The position numbers were made by a program, and so were the translations under genes. Of a stretch of DNA of 64,000 nt, positions 22,890 through 34,832 are shown one piece after another. Origin of the DNA: Dactylellina haptotyla (lineage: Eukaryota > Ascomycota > Orbiliomycetes > Orbiliales > Orbiliaceae); contig CM062381.1 in the NCBI GenBank assembly GCA_031310005.1, forward strand, positions 3,038,001 through 3,102,000, given 5' to 3'. Under the pieces are notes generated by a model. That model was not told where the DNA came from and ran no database searches. It saw nothing but the letters and a program-made list of their open reading frames with translations. Each line of letters starts with the position of its first letter. The stretch's first letter is position 1.

Positions 22890-23743
22890 ATGTTCTTCCT
22901 TTACGATCTCGAGCGGACGATCACGCTACATCCGTTCTACTTCGGGCCTCACATGCGTGAATACCTGATTCACAAGCTGCTCACCGACGTCGAAGGAACA
23001 TGTACGGGTCGATACTACATAATCTGCGTTCTCGACGCGTATAATATCTCAATGGGCAAGATCCTGCCGGGAAGCGGTCTCGCGGAGTTCACAATATCGT
23101 ACAGAGCTGTGGTTTGGAGGCCTTTCAAGGGTGAAACGGTATGCCAATGTGGCGATGGAATCCCTGATGACACCATGTCGTCAATGACGAAACTGAACAT
23201 GATGGCTGATTTGATGACCTCTTTCGGTGGTGGTTTCATTGGGAGAAATAGGTCGACGGTGTCGTTACCGCGGTTAGCAAGCTCGGTTTCTTCGCAAATG
23301 TTGGCCCATTGCCCGTCTTTGTCTCCACTCACGTAAGTACCTAAAGCAAGACAGCGCGTCTGGCACGGCCTTGCGTGTGCCGGAAAGCCAAATAAAGAAA
23401 CATCCATTAAACTTGGGGTTCTTGTCGCCTCATTATAGCTTATCCCCGCCGACGTGAAATTCGATCCGACATCGAATCCACCCCAATTCTCTGACAACGA
23501 GGGTCAAGTCATCGAGAAGGGAGCCCACGTTCGATTAAAGCTGGTTGGCACGAGAAGCGATGTCGGGAAGATGTCTGCCATTGGCAGTATCAAAGAGGTT
23601 CGTTTTACTTTTTCACCTGCATCCATCTTTATATCACATACTCACAGCTGGTTTCTTCTACAGGATTATTTGGGGTTGGTTGCTCTTCTAAAGTTTCCCG
23701 TCCCGAGACCCCCACTAACTATTATTCACCTAGATGTCTTTGA
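22890..23743 (+). CDS. RPB7: RNA polymerase II subunit Rpb7
   Basis: Five exons, 22890-23138, 23252-23332, 23439-23597, 23664-23674 and 23734-23743, give 169 residues (yeast has 171). Rpb7 pairs with Rpb4 to form the stalk of RNA polymerase II and contacts nascent RNA. The N-terminal tip domain begins [19 protein letters not shown], and the segments [15 protein letters not shown] and [12 protein letters not shown] are typical. The C-terminal OB fold is rebuilt by splicing: [18 protein letters not shown], then [10 protein letters not shown] and AIGSIKEDYLG. The last two exons are 11 and 10 bp, separated by a 59 bp intron with a CTAAC branch point, and make the final DYLGCL. Without these two splices the tail would be unlike the family. 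Confidence 0.92.
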
Positions 23744-24706
23744 GCGTATTCGATTCTACCCCATATCCAACCCTAAAATCCCCCCTCTCTCCCATGCCTC
23801 CTGCACCCTTTTATATGTTCATCCGAGGTGGCCTTAAAAGACACCAATATTAGGCACCGAGCATCCCAGACACTATGTGATTAACTACGAGAAGGTAAGG
23901 CTACTTTAAAAAGAAAAGCGTCGTGAGGACCCGTCCATTTCTCCCACGACGAGCCAATTGTCCGTTAGCGATTTTGCCGCGAAATGTTATCCACGCATTT
24001 AGTATATTTTTTCCCGACTATTTTTATTTTCCCATCTTGAACAAACACGAGAATATCATTCCTTCCGAGAAAGAGAAAGAGAGAAAACATGTTGATTCCG
24101 GGCTTTGGTGGAAGGCGATTGAATATTGTTTATATATATATCTCTCTCTGTTGTCCGTTGTCACGCCCGCACACTCACGCTCACACTCACCCACATACTT
24201 TTCCTTCCCACTGTCCTCTCTATAATATCAGATACCCGAAAGACAGATGACTTGTAGGATAGTCACACATCTTTAGAATGGAACTGCAGATTGATAGACA
24301 TCTGAACAGGCTGCGGTAGAAAGTGAGGGTGAATTCCCCCCCATGTGACGATCATAGAGTACCAGATGGATCGGACGATACCTCACCTGCCTACGCCAAT
24401 GCCATCACGCCGCAATGTAATACACAATCCGGGCCCGCCAGGTACACGGGCCCGAACGTAGCAGAACCGCGAGGGCGAGATGTGTTGTGTGTGATGTCGT
24501 CGGCATCAGCAAAACTTTTCGGCTGTCCGAATTTTCCCTGGCTGCTGGTGTTGGCGTCCGTCTTCTCTCCCGCCCACCCACACAATTTTTTCCTGTAAAA
24601 CCAGACACCCGCCAAACCCCCCTCCACCAACCACCACTCCACTCCTTCCTACCACCATCCATCCCATCAATTGTACCTCTAACCCATCCTCCTCGACATC
24701 ATCGCC
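23744..24706. other. Intergenic between RPB7 and ATP1
   Basis: Tandem genes on the plus strand; this holds the RPB7 3' end and ATP1 promoter. No gene seen. Confidence 0.5.
24605..24706 (+). promoter_or_regulatory. Purine-poor leader directly before ATP1
   Basis: The 100 bp before the ATP1 start consist mostly of C, T and A in CCACC/CCATCC runs with almost no G. Such G-poor, CT/CA-rich leaders are typical of strongly expressed fungal housekeeping genes, which fits ATP1. Confidence 0.45.
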
Positions 24707-27059
24707 ATGTTCAGGCCGGTTTTGAGACAATCCTCCCGCGCTGTGGCCGGTGCCCTCGCATCCGGGAGAGTTGCCGTGGTACGTTCTTCCTCTTCCTCTC
24801 CGCCGGAAATATCTCATACGGCCCCGTCTCCCGAAAAGCAAAATTATATATATACGCATGTCGCGCCTCGGGAATCGTAGAAAATCATCTGCGATTGTCC
24901 GGCGGGCGTATCATATTGACCCATAGAGCCTTCCCAATCATTGCTGGCGACTCAATTGCTGATATATCTTGCTGCTGCTCTGCCGCTCCGTCATCGGGAA
25001 ATAGACACGAAATGCTGTCCCCCTCGTTTCCAGCCAGGTCCGAACATATGCCGATAAGGCCAGCCCCACAGAAGTTTCCTCCATCCTGGAGCAGAGAATA
25101 AGAGGTGTCTCCGAGACCGCCTCGTTGGCTGAGACCGGTCGTGTCCTTTCCGTCGGGTGCGTTGCGACCCGAATTGCCGATATATAGATATACCATCTCC
25201 GATATGCTATCAGAAATTTTTATTTCTAACGACTTTTTGATCTTGGTGGAACAGTGACGGTATCGCTCGTGTACACGGTCTTGCCAATGTCCAGGCCGAA
25301 GAGTTGGTCGAGTACGTTTTCTCCTCAAACTGGAATTATCCCGTCCTCATCTCATTCCATTGAATATGATCTTTCTAACGTGGTATTGTTTCTCCCTGTG
25401 CAGATTCGCCTCCGGTGTCAAGGGCATGTGCTTGAACTTGGAAGCCGGCCAGGTCGGTGTTGTGCTTTTCGGTTCCGATCGTCTCGTCAAGGAAGGAGAA
25501 ACCGTCAAGAGAACTGGTGAGATCGTAAGGACGCCCGATCTCTGTGGATATATTCTCTTATATGCATCAGGATTTGCTAACTGTGAGAATGCAGGTCGAC
25601 GTCCCAGTCGGCTCTGAGCTCCTCGGCCGTGTCGTCGATGGTCTCGGTGCCCCAATCGACGGAAAGGGCCCACTCAACACCAAGGAGCGACGTCGTGCTC
25701 AGCTCAAGGCTCCTGGTATGAACTTTTCTCCGATGCTATTGAGTTTACTTTCAATCGTCTAACGTTTAACTTTTTTTTTTTTGAACAGGTATCTTGCCCC
25801 GTCAGTCCGTCCGTGAGCCAATGCAGACTGGTCTCAAGTCTGTCGATGCCATGGTTCCAATCGGTCGTGGACAGCGTGAGCTTATCATTGGTGATCGTCA
25901 AACCGGAAAGACCGCCGTCGCTCTCGACACTATCTTGAACCAGAAGCGATGGAACAGCGGAACCGACGAGACCAAGAAACTCTACTGTATCTACGTCGCC
26001 GTCGGACAGAAGCGATCCACCGTCGCCCAGCTCGTCAAGACTCTTGAGGAGAACGACTCCATGAAGTACTCCATCATTGTCGCCGCCACCGCCTCTGAGG
26101 CCGCTCCTCTTCAGTACATCGCTCCTTTCACCGGTTGTGCTATGGGAGAATGGTTCCGTGACAACGGAAAGCATGCTCTCGTCATCTACGACGATTTGTC
26201 CAAACAGGCCGTCGCTTACCGTCAAATGTCCCTCTTGCTCCGTCGTCCTCCAGGTCGTGAAGCCTACCCAGGAGAGTACGTATAACAAAACCAAAAATTG
26301 ACGCTTAAAATTATAAACCACATGGCTGACATTCATTATAGTGTCTTCTACCTCCACTCCCGTCTTTTGGAGCGTGCCGCCAAGATGAACATCACCCACG
26401 GAGGTGGTTCTTTGACCGCTCTCCCAGTCATCGAGACCCAGGGTGGTGACGTGTCTGCTTACATTCCCACCAACGTCATTTCCATCACCGACGGACAGAT
26501 CTTCTTGGAATCCGAATTGTTCTTCAAGGGTATCCGTCCCGCCATTAACGTCGGTCTTTCCGTCTCCCGTGTCGGTTCCTCCGCCCAGGTCAAGGCCATG
26601 AAGCAGGTCGCCGGTTCCCTCAAGCTCTTCTTGGCCCAGTACCGTGAAGTCGCTGCTTTCGCCCAGTTCGGTTCCGATCTCGACGCCTCCACCAAGTCCA
26701 CCTTGGCTAGAGGTGAGCGTTTGACCGAGCTCCTCAAGCAGCCTCAGTACACCCCAATGGGTGTTGAAGAGCAGGTCCCACTCATCTTCGCTGGTGTCCG
26801 TGGACATCTCGACAAGGTCCCAGTTGCCAAGATCCACGCTTTCGAGAAGGACTTCTTGGCATACCTCAAGAGCTCTGAGGCTGGATTATTAGAGGAGATC
26901 AAGACCAAGGGTGTCTTGAGCAAGGAATTGGAGGACAAGTTGACCAGCGTCGTCCAGGTAAGATCATAAATATTCTCTCAAAAAGCTGTTTCAGGTTACG
27001 AATAGATTTGCTAACGTATGCTTTCTTTTTAACAGAGCTTCGTCAAGAACTTCCTGTAA
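24707..27059 (+). CDS. ATP1: Mitochondrial F1F0-ATP synthase subunit alpha
   Basis: Eight exons, 24707-24778, 25038-25156, 25255-25311, 25404-25524, 25595-25715, 25789-26275, 26342-26957 and 27036-27059, give 538 residues. Alpha subunits form the F1 hexamer with beta. The first exon and part of the second encode a basic, Ser/Ala-rich mitochondrial presequence ([20 protein letters not shown]). The nucleotide site shows the P-loop GDRQTGKT and the later [20 protein letters not shown] segment with its arginines; splices rebuild [14 protein letters not shown] and [21 protein letters not shown]. The 259 bp first intron is the longest in the gene; its acceptor is the second of two close AGs, chosen to keep frame. 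Codon usage is strongly biased to C-ending codons, as expected for high expression. Confidence 0.96.
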
Positions 27060-27727
27060 ATGATTCATGATGTATATTGCAAGTAGAGTGGATCTCGGAT
27101 TTCCTCTAGGTGTGATATGTATGATGGTCGGAAATCAAAATCTCTTATAGACGGACTTTCGAATTGGCGATTTCGTTATCTTTGTTCATCCTCAAAACAT
27201 ACTTCTTCTCTTGTCAAGTACCCTGAAAGAAAAAATCCTTTTTAACAGTATATATATTTTTGTCCGAAAGAGAGAAGAGGGGAGGAAGTGGTGTATTTGT
27301 GTTACATAGCTGTCGTCGAAAAGAAAAAAACGTGGAGCTCCCAAAAAACCTTCACGCTGTAATTATTTTTTGTTAAACAATTTTTTCCCTTTTTTTTCCA
27401 AGATAGGGTTTTCTTTCTTTTCGGGCGGTTATATTTAGATGTAGAGAGGTATAGAGTCGTAGATGTTTAGATATGGATTTAATGAAGGAACGATTTCGGA
27501 CTATCGCGTTTAGAGGGTTAGATGGACACACGCAGCGGCAGAATTCGGGTCAACGGGCCAACGTTAACGTCGCACGGCGGGCCGTTCCAGTCGACGTCAT
27601 GTCAACTCAATCCCAACCACTCCAACAATCCAATGATAGATTTAAAGCTGCTATTTAAGAAAATTTATACATCACATCAACGTATCCTCCTAAACTTGAA
27701 TACCGTCGAGAAGAATACAAAATAACC
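27060..27727. other. Intergenic between ATP1 and the hydrate dehydratase gene
   Basis: ATP1 3' flank with T-rich stretches and the upstream region of the next gene, both on the plus strand. I see no gene. Confidence 0.5.
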
Positions 27728-29232
27728 ATGGCGGCCATCACGCCGAAGACCAAAGACCTTCTCTTCCAGGTGCGGAAGCTGATCCCGCCGCTGCTGGATA
27801 AGTTCCATAAAGGGTAAAGTCGCCCTCTATTATTCAATTACAACTTAAAGGCTCTCCTAAGGCACTTAGTTAATCTATGGAACAGTCAAATGGGTCGCGT
27901 GGCCGTTATTGGCGGATGTGAAGAGTAGGTTCCATTCACCAGCTTGTGGTCTTATATGCATCCTTTGTTGGATATTTACTCGACCAACGCGACGCGAAAA
28001 GTTGTAAGTGGTGGATATAATTTACTAAACGGAGAGTGAAAACAGCTACACGGGCGCCCCGTTCTTCAGCGCCAATGCCTCCGCTTTACTTGGTATTTCT
28101 AACCCGTCTCTTTATAAAAATTAAAATATAGTCAAGTCTTTTGATAAAGTAAAATGATTGATGAAATATAATGGGAATTTATTATACAGGCGCCGACTTG
28201 TCGCATATAATCTGCGAGCCCGGGGCGGCGACGGTGATAAAATCGTACAGTCCGAATTTGATGGTACACCCGTACATGAAGCAGTCGAATCACCTCTCCA
28301 AAGAAGGTAATAACGAAGATGAAGAGTCCCTCGCGGGGAGAATTATTGCCATGCTCGATAGATTGCACGTCATCGTTGTCGGGCCGGGGTTGGGGAGGGA
28401 TGAGTTGATGCAGCGGACTGCGGGGCGGGTTGTGAGGGCTGCGAGGGAGAAGGGGATGGGTATTGTGGTTGACGCTGTGAGTTCCTTTCTTCCTTTCTTT
28501 CTTTCTTTCTTTCATACTTCTTATGACTATAACTACCCTGGGTGTAGACACTGCCAGAATAGAATGGAAGAATGAGATGGGCAATAGCTGATTAGTGGGA
28601 ACTGGTGAATAGGACGCCCTGTTATTGATCTCATCGGACCCTTCGCTGGTGAAATCCTACCCGAATGCGATTTTAACCCCTAACGTTGTCGAGTTTTCAC
28701 GGTTGTGTAAAGCTTTGGATGTTGATATATCCGCCGACCCGGCGACCGCGTGCGAGAGACTAGCGAAGAAACTGGGCGGGGTCACGATCATTCAGAAGGG
28801 GAAAGCGGATTATATCAGCAATGGGGTGAAGACTGAAGTGTGCGATGTCGAGGGCGGATTGAAGAGGAGTGGGGGGCAAGGGGATACATTGACGGGGTGT
28901 TTGGGGACTTTTTTGGCGTGGAAGAAGGCTTACGCAGAGCGTTTGTGGGAGCATGCATCCCTTTCTTTTAAGATTCCGAATTTGTGGTTATCTTTCGTAG
29001 GGTCGGTGGCTGACTTGATCTGCGGCGCTTGTGCAGTCACGATAATTCGCTGTCAGAGGCGGAGCTCACGGCTCTAGCAGCATTCGGGGCGTCGGCGATA
29101 ACGAGGACATGTTCCAAGTTGGCATTTGAGGAGAAAGGAAGGCATATGCAGGCGAGCGATTTGCAGCCGCAGATCCAACGGGCGTTCCAAATTTTATTCG
29201 AAGATGGCGAGGGCAAGGTTGCGAAATTATAA
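27728..29232 (+). CDS. NNR2: ATP-dependent (S)-NAD(P)H-hydrate dehydratase
   Basis: Exons 27728-27813, 27886-27924, 28046-28092, 28190-28476, 28613-28950 and 29037-29232 give 330 residues. This repair enzyme converts the damaged S-form of NAD(P)H hydrate back to NAD(P)H. Ribokinase-fold signatures are seen: [37 protein letters not shown], the substrate motif NVVEFSRL and the nucleotide-binding GGQGDTLTG; splices restore CEDYTGAPFF and VVDADALLLI. The last intron is uncertain: the best protein (LWD-HDNSLSE) needs a GC donor at 28951, while a GT donor at 28945 gives a product two residues shorter. The third intron of exon order (28477-28612) carries a (CTTT)n run. N-terminus lacks a clear signal peptide; family members can be cytosolic or mitochondrial. 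Confidence 0.9.
28493..28512 (+). repeat. (CTTT)5 microsatellite in an intron
   Basis: Five perfect CTTT units within the fourth intron of the hydrate dehydratase gene, just after its donor site. Intronic and probably length-variable. Confidence 0.85.
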
Positions 29233-29672
29233 ACAAACATTGTCGGTATCCCTATGGCTTTATTGGAAGCTGCAAGACTTTACTAAAGCATATCATAGCA
29301 CTTCGAGGTACTCAGTCAATTTATCATTACAAGAAGCGAATATTCGACTGTTCGAGGGTGATATCACAATTGGAAAAGGAACGGAATCAGGTATAAGCTA
29401 GAGGGTTGAAGTCAAAAGAGGTATCATTCTTGAAATATTACAAAGCTACCATCGAAAGACAAGTCGATGAAAAATGACAATCAAAGATCAATGAAACCGC
29501 TATCAAATAACTTCCCAGTAAAAACAACTCGTGAAAAAATTAAATCGACAGTACAAAGGAAAAAAACTGTTTAAAGAAGCGTAGAGTGGTGGTATTGAAA
29601 ACAACTTTTCAGCTATCGAATCCCATCAAGGGATTCATAGTCGCTGCCGGACGGATATGGCGTGTTTGGAAT
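29233..29672. other. Intergenic between convergent genes
   Basis: 3' flanks of the hydrate dehydratase gene (+) and the small basic protein gene (-). AT-rich. I see no gene. Confidence 0.5.
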
Positions 29673-30073
29673 TTAAACACCCATCATTCTATGTCTTGTC
29701 CTTCCGGATGTGACAGCGTTTCCGTGCATCATCCCTAAGAATAAATTAGTAAACAGTCGACTGGTTATAGTTTACAAATGATAACCTACGAGTACCGGAG
29801 GCCTGCTCTGCCTTATTACCACTAACGGAGCCCTTCATTCGCTTAAACATGCCATGCATGCGGGTTCCGGCAGTCGATCGTGGCTTGTGGTAGCTCACCT
29901 ATAATATTCGTTAGCTGTATTCCGATAGATTTAATATGGTGATGATGTATGGCACATACAGGAGCAGGGCCTGATCCGACGGACCGTTTACTCGTACCGC
30001 GAACGGTGTTTGGGTGCATGAGCCTCTGGATGAAGTTTGGCTTTCGGCTGGCGGCTGGGTTTGCGGTAACCAT
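29673..30073 (-). CDS. Small basic fungal protein with repeated (R)MHG motifs
   Basis: Exons 30073-29960, 29898-29790 and 29734-29673 (introns 61 and 55 bp) give 94 residues with matching phases. The product is very basic and rich in Gly, Met, His and Arg. Two related stretches, AGTRMHGMFKRMKG and SGTRRMMHGNAV, suggest an internal repeat, and the tail is RTRHRMMGV. There is no signal peptide or membrane segment. Similar short Lys/Arg/Gly/His-rich proteins with a MKG(S/T)xxGN and TRRMHG pattern occur widely in filamentous ascomycetes without a known role; I state this from memory. The second exon is lost if unspliced, so the frame agreement at both junctions is the main support. Confidence 0.75.
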
Positions 30074-31043
30074 TTTGAATATCTTTTTCTTAGAGATTTG
30101 ATTTGAATTTAGAGTATGCTAGGTTTTCTTTGGTTTTCTGTTGATTTTCGTGATAGTGTATTATAAAGTGAAGATGAATATCGACATACGGAACTGGGTG
30201 GCCAGAATGCATCTTTTATATACTGATAGTGCTACGGTTCAATCACAAAGCTCGATTTGCGAGAGCAGGACCTTCTTGCGGGTATGGATAAAGTATAGCG
30301 TCATGATAATCGCAAATGACATATCACTAGCACTTTCAGATATTTTTCCAAACTCGTGGGCACGAAAGGGAAAAAAGATGCGGCACTGCATATTCAAAAG
30401 AGAAACGTCATGGTCCATGTGAGCCTATGGTGGGGGGGCTGGAACTTAGTAACCGCGTTTTTCTTTTCAGGGTTTTCTTTCAGGGTCTCTAATCACATTT
30501 AGTTCCAAGAGCGACAGACGTTAGATAGCCGTAGTCTTTGGAGATTTGGATGTCTGAAGCGCTCCGGAATTTAACCTGTGTGGCTTGCTTGTGTTGTGGT
30601 GGGTATGATGTCAGACCAGCAGGGTTTAGCAGGGATATCGGTGGCGAGATACACCACCCGTCAATTTCCTCGCAAACAAGGGAAAAACGGTACCGCCGTT
30701 TACAAGTTTTGAGTTCACGGGTTCCTCCTGGCTTGGAGAATGTGGCTGTTGACGTATCGCTTTCATCCCATGGCGGTTGAAACGTCTACGGTCCCGCCTG
30801 TTTGCGAAAATGTCACAGAAGTATATTTCCAATGCTTTAATCTCAACAAAATGTATTGTACTTTCTTAGCTTTTGATATTCGTGCCTATGACGCCAAGGT
30901 GATGCTAACTTGATCTTGAAATCTAAAATGGCATTTTGCTGGAAAACCATACTGATGGCTATGTTCGAAGTAAGAAACCCATCGTTGAACGTATCACAAA
31001 GCTGGGTGTGTCACCCAAGGAGGAATAACTCCGACAAGCCCTA
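30074..31043. other. Intergenic
   Basis: Upstream region of the small basic protein gene and 3' flank of CCT4, both on the minus strand. Short frames only. I see no gene. Confidence 0.5.
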
Positions 31044-33099
31044 CTATCTGGAGAGCGCAATATCATCTTTTTTGCAGAGTTAGCATCAGTATTCCGGAAT
31101 GAGAAGAAACAGAAAAAGAAAAGAATAAAACGAACCTATTCTGAGAATCATCTTGCAGGTCTCCGCGCTCAGCTCGATCGCACTCGTGCTCACTAACAAC
31201 GGCTGCAATACCCTCTCGTCCGTGATGTTTGTAACCGCCCCCTTCCTAACACTGACACCAGCGAACTTGTCGCCGTTTGCGTGCCTACTCCTTAGCTCCG
31301 TAACAACCTTGATACTGTTCAATCCGGCGTTCTCAGCCAACGTCGTGGGGATAACTTCCAAGGCGTCAGCGAAGGCTTGCCAGCAAATCGCTTCGGTACC
31401 GCTCAACGCCCTGGAGGCGACAGATAGCTGTCTTGCAACCTCGATTTCCGGAGCACCACCTCCCGCTATTAACGCCTTCTTCTTGACGAGACAACGGATG
31501 ACGCAAAGAGCATCGTGGAGGGAACGTTCGGCTTCGTCTAGGATGAGGGAGTTGGCGCCGTGACATAGGACGGAGACTGTCTGGCCAGCGCTCTTAACAC
31601 CAGTGATCTTGACAACTCTGGCACCAGCGGACTCGGTTTCCTCGACGAGCTCGGCGTATCCGAGCTTGTCTTCGGTGAAGGAGTCAATATCGGCGACGGG
31701 TTTGCAACCGGTACTCTATGTAAAAATGATATATTAGGGTCCTTGTTCGGATAGTGTGCACAAGAGGTATTCGTACCTTGCAGATAAATTCAACCTCGTC
31801 GCGCTCGATTTCCTTGATCGCCAAGATGTTCAATTTGGCGAGGAAATGCAGAGACAGGTCATTGACGGCATCTCGGAGAATCGATTTCTGAATGAGTAAC
31901 ACGTTACACTTGGCTTTCTTGATCTTCTTGCAGATGTTGAGGAGATAGGTTCGCTCTTCTTTCAAGATCTTGTCCATCTGTCTGTAGTCGTTGACAACGA
32001 TTTGGTTTTCCATCTGTATAATCCCGTTAGCGAACTAGGCCCCCGTAGCAATAATAATGTTTCATTCGTACATCGGGTTTTGGTGGAGAGAGCTGGAATT
32101 GGATCAATCCAATTCTTGCCTTCTCCATCTTTGACGGGCCACCAGAGCCCTTGAGTACCGGCTGAGTCAATACCAAGCCGTCTACCAGTTCGGTATCGTC
32201 TATTGTTCCACCGACTTTCTTAACGAGACGGATGTTGTTGAGGTCAACGTTCTCGGCTGTGGCAGGGTTGATGACTTTTGTTACAGCATCGACGGCAATA
32301 GGTCCGAGGATATTCGAATATTGGGATACGATCTTGCTGGACAGCGATGTTGTAGCGGCTTGTAATAGCGAGGCTTTGTCGGTGAGGGCGACGGGTATCG
32401 ACATTTCGGTAAGGATTTCGACAGCTTTGGCAGCTGCTCGTTGGAAGGATTCGGATATTAAAGTTGGGTGAATGCCTATCCGTTTTCGTATGGTTCTGTT
32501 AGCGTGATCTCTTTAGAGGTATCATGCCAGGATATAAGGGTGTGAACCTTTTGATAGTAACCGCTCAGCAGCTCCCAACAAGCTACCACATATAACGACG
32601 ACAGATGTGGTTCCATCACCAGCTTCGATATCTTGTGCCGCGGACAGGTCAACCAACTGTGCATTGCTGTTAGCGATAAGACCATACTTTTTAAAAAAAA
32701 ACTAGCGTTGATCTCCGTGTACCATCTTAGCGGCTGGGTGCATAACAGCCATACCCTTCAACATCGTGTTTCCGTCGTTGGTGATGATAACTTCGCCCTT
32801 GCCGGTTTGGATCTGGAACGCCCCTAACATATCAGCAACCGTGAAATTTTGTGACCCGCATTGAGGAGTGTATAAACTGACCATCTTGTCCATACCGCGA
32901 GGTCCAAGAGATGTCCGGATGGCATCGGCGACGGCTACACGAAAGCGTCAACTTTGGCGTTCTGCCAGGTTTATATTTTTGCAGAATCGACGTGGGGCAT
33001 ACCTCTGGCAGCTGTGATATTTGCTGTCCGAACCGCCACGGGCTTCTCTTTGTCCTTGAAGGCCTGAGCACCGCCTCCACCTTTGTTTCCGCTCGCCAT
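31044..33099 (-). CDS. CCT4: T-complex protein 1 (CCT) subunit delta
   Basis: Eight exons, 33099-33003, 32934-32882, 32812-32723, 32656-32548, 32475-32072, 32013-31777, 31715-31136 and 31066-31044, give 530 residues, the normal length. It is one of eight subunits of the cytosolic group II chaperonin that folds actin and tubulin. ATPase motifs appear after splicing: [23 protein letters not shown] and the [15 protein letters not shown] motif. Delta-specific stretches include [33 protein letters not shown] and [18 protein letters not shown], and [16 protein letters not shown] near the equatorial domain. The short last exon encodes the conserved end RIDDIALSR. The gene is divergent from alpha-tubulin, its principal client. 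Confidence 0.95.
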
Positions 33100-34832
33100 G
33101 ATGAAGAGTGCTTATCGGGGTGGTATATACAGTTTGCAGTTGGTTTTGGTGCTGGGTGAGGGCTGGGTACGTGTCGTGGGGAGCTGTGGTTCTGCGGATG
33201 CCGAAAGTGAATTTTCTGGTGGGATGGCTTGTCGATAAGAAATTGTGCAAGCTCACACAAACGTGCAGCTTAGCTCGCTGCCCCCAAAACAACGCAAAAT
33301 CTGCAACACCCTCCCAGCCGATTTATGGCCGCCAGAAGGGGAGCTGGGTAGCTGGTTTGCTGTAGGTAATAATTATTAGATATTTTATTATTCCCGTCTT
33401 TATCACCTCTTTCATGAACGGACGTATATGACTCGGGTTGTACGCAGATATACGTCTTTCAGGGTTAGATCAAGCACTTGGCGAGAGGGCGAGGCATTCC
33501 ATCTGCATCCCTGGCTAAGAAACCGGCCATTAAGTATCCCAATACACACATCTAGACTTTACATATACCGCCCTAATTTCGGTGCGTGTTCGGATGCAAC
33601 CAGTGGTGAAACCGTTATGCAAAGTCCGGTTGCGTCTGATGGCCCCTCAGTGAAAGTTGCACCTGAATCTAAGGTCACTCGGACCGGGTCCTGCTGAATG
33701 GTATGCTATACACCATACAGGGAACTTTATAACTAGAGATCGTGATCTTAAGTAATAAGAACTATAATATTATAGCATATGCTTTAATAACGTCACTAAA
33801 GCCACAAGGTCCCAGCGCTACCAAGAAGCCAGATCAAGACGGCTCAAACACTACGTATATGTATGATAATAACAGACAGACAGTCGCGTCTCTGATCCCG
33901 ATCGATCCAAGTACCAAAGTAGGTGTTCTATATCGTCGAGCTTAAGCTTGAATATTCCAATGTTTACCAATTCCCAGAGCAACCTGGAGCAACTCCCCTG
34001 GCGTACGAATTAGTAATTCTGCATGGTGCCACGTCGACCCAACCTTCAACTCATAGTCGAATATGACCTAGTCGCGCCCTCACCATCAAAGTCATTTCCT
34101 CAATTATATACCACAAGTTTCTCCAGCAGAGCCTCTTATATATATCTCCAGCGGGGCAATGGCTCCTGCTCAGATCTTCACGACCCGAAGTTGCGTTGCG
34201 AGACGTTGGAGATGGCCTCGATGTTAGCTTCCCCTATTGTGACAAACTGTGACAATCTGAGCACGCCATGCATGGAGAGAGATCTAATTAAATTTCGCCC
34301 ACTCAACAGAGAAGCTTGGAAAAAGGAAATTAGGACCGCTCCCTTGCTGCCATCGTGATGCAACGATAATACTGCTCGGGACCGCTAGCGAGCGAGGGAG
34401 CGAACAACGCAGCATGGTCCTCCCTGCTGGCGGCTGTGGGAGAGTGGACCCGGCTTGAGAGGTTGAGGTGAAGTGAATGCAGGGAGAGCTTCATCCACCA
34501 ACAACACCACCAGCGAATGATATTGCTGCTGGCACTCCCCCTCACAACTTTTGTCCGGGTCCGAACTGCAGGTCCGCTTCCTCTCGCCTTCACCTCACCG
34601 TCTTTCTACTCCCATTGTCGCCCTGCAACTCGAACGTAAGCTCCCTATAGAACTCTGGCAGCCGTGCATTCGCTATAGACGGTGCTATTCGCATCCTATT
34701 CACGAATTCACCCTGGGCTGCTCTGGCTTTCTCTCTCTTTTTTTTTTTGGTGGTTATACCGAAGCTAACACGGAATCCGAGTTTCGTTAGTTGAAAACCC
34801 CGACGCGTAACTGACACGGATAGCTCGCAAAA
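33100..34832. other. Shared divergent promoter region of CCT4 and alpha-tubulin
   Basis: A 1.73 kb spacer between the two start codons. It contains a CT/T tract at about 34727-34750, some 85 bp before the tubulin start. An 89-codon frame at 33428-33697 and others lack support. I see no gene. Confidence 0.55.

Noticed and set aside
23015-23497. A 160-codon minus-strand frame over RPB7
   Set aside because: Antisense to RPB7 exons and crossing its introns; no family.
25704-26837. A 377-codon open frame on the minus strand
   Set aside because: It is exactly antisense to ATP1 exons and introns. Strong codon bias in ATP1 leaves the opposite frame free of stops; the Gly/Asp/Thr-rich product looks like a shadow.
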